From: Anaerolineae bacterium
Lineage (GTDB): Bacteria; Chloroflexota; Anaerolineae; J102
Assembly: GCA_026985975.1 (NCBI GenBank)
Contig: JALSPL010000561.1
Span: forward strand, 1-6,250
Direction of reading: 5' to 3'
DNA: 6,250 bases
Shown here: positions 6,126 to 6,250 of the stretch, one piece after another
Layout of the letters: each line of letters opens with the position of its first letter
Position numbering within the stretch: the stretch's first letter is position 1
The notes under the pieces: model-generated
Told to the model about the DNA's origin: nothing
Database searches by the model: none
What the model saw: only the letters and a program-made list of their open reading frames with translations
Program-made: the position numbers and the translations under genes

Positions 6126-6132
6126 AATCACC

Positions 6133-6250
6133 ATGACGCAACGACCTCTTTTGTCCCTCCCTCTGATTGCCGCCATCGTGGCGATCTTCCTCGGCGCCTG
6201 CGCCGCGCCGTCGCCCCCTGCGAACACTGCCGGATCGACGGCGCCCGCTG
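6133..6250 (+). CDS. Lipoprotein, 5' end only (runs off the window)
   Basis: The first 39 codons read MTQRPLLSLPLIAAIVAIFLGACAAP and onward into a Pro/Ala/Ser/Thr-rich stretch. Residues 6-20 form the hydrophobic core, and LGAC (20-23) is a standard lipobox, so Cys23 should be lipidated after signal peptidase II cleavage. The residues after Cys23 (AAPSPPANTAGSTAPA) are a typical disordered tether preceding a folded domain. The domain itself lies beyond the window; substrate-binding proteins of ABC transporters are common with this start, but nothing here decides it. The ATG at 6121 is in frame and would add four residues; 6133 gives the cleaner signal peptide. Confidence 0.75.
   Translation, partial: MTQRPLLSLPLIAAIVAIFLGACAAPSPPANTAGSTAPA

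Larger units (their letters stand above)
5877..6132. other. Divergent intergenic region
   Basis: No gene is visible in these 256 bp, which separate two genes transcribed away from each other. For the minus-strand gene the leader is pyrimidine-rich (5881-5918) with no Shine-Dalgarno. A weak promoter candidate is TTGCTC (5948-5953), 18 bp from TAAACT (5924-5929). Two GGGGGCG direct repeats lie at 5970-5976 and 5986-5992. Two palindromes and an extended -10 are listed separately. Confidence 0.45.

Overview
The window looks like ordinary chromosomal DNA from a GC-rich bacterium, most likely a member of the Chloroflexota (Anaerolineae/Caldilineae type). This is inferred from style, not from a database match. 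The large surface protein has long Thr-Pro linkers built from ATPT/VVTNTP/KPPFVTATP units, which are characteristic of secreted proteins in that phylum. A GT39-type membrane glycosyltransferase, an exported small helical-repeat protein and a short lipoprotein fit the same picture. No rRNA, tRNA, CRISPR array, transposase or phage gene was seen.

Layout. Bases 7-72 hold degenerate 7-bp tandem repeats just upstream of a plus-strand multi-pass glycosyltransferase (91-1542). This gene meets the intramembrane protease gene rseP (2669-1539, minus) tail to tail, with the two stop codons overlapping by 4 bp. Upstream of rseP there is an extended -10 promoter candidate and a GC-rich hairpin flanked by 17-bp direct repeats. 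Next comes a minus-strand gene for a 218-residue exported protein with two related helical modules (3524-2868) and a strong Shine-Dalgarno. The non-coding stretch 3525-3962 holds three things: the upstream region of that gene, a minus-strand intrinsic terminator (3717-3746), and a 164-bp, almost fully self-complementary interspersed-type element (3794-3957). The element begins only 5 bp after the stop of the next gene.

That gene (5876-3963, minus) encodes a 637-residue exported, membrane-anchored surface protein. It has two homologous Cys-bracketed jelly-roll-like domains, a Thr-Pro linker with 57-bp in-frame tandem repeats, a C-terminal membrane helix and an acidic proline-ending tail. A 256-bp divergent intergenic region follows, with two palindromes and a possible leaderless promoter. 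It leads into the first 39 codons of a plus-strand lipoprotein gene that runs off the window.

The genes share a cell-envelope theme: glycosyl transfer, regulated intramembrane proteolysis, two exported proteins and a lipoprotein. There is no evidence of a single operon: each minus-strand gene is separated from the next by about 200 to 440 bp with its own signals. The least explained features are the long palindromic element and the duplicated-domain surface protein.
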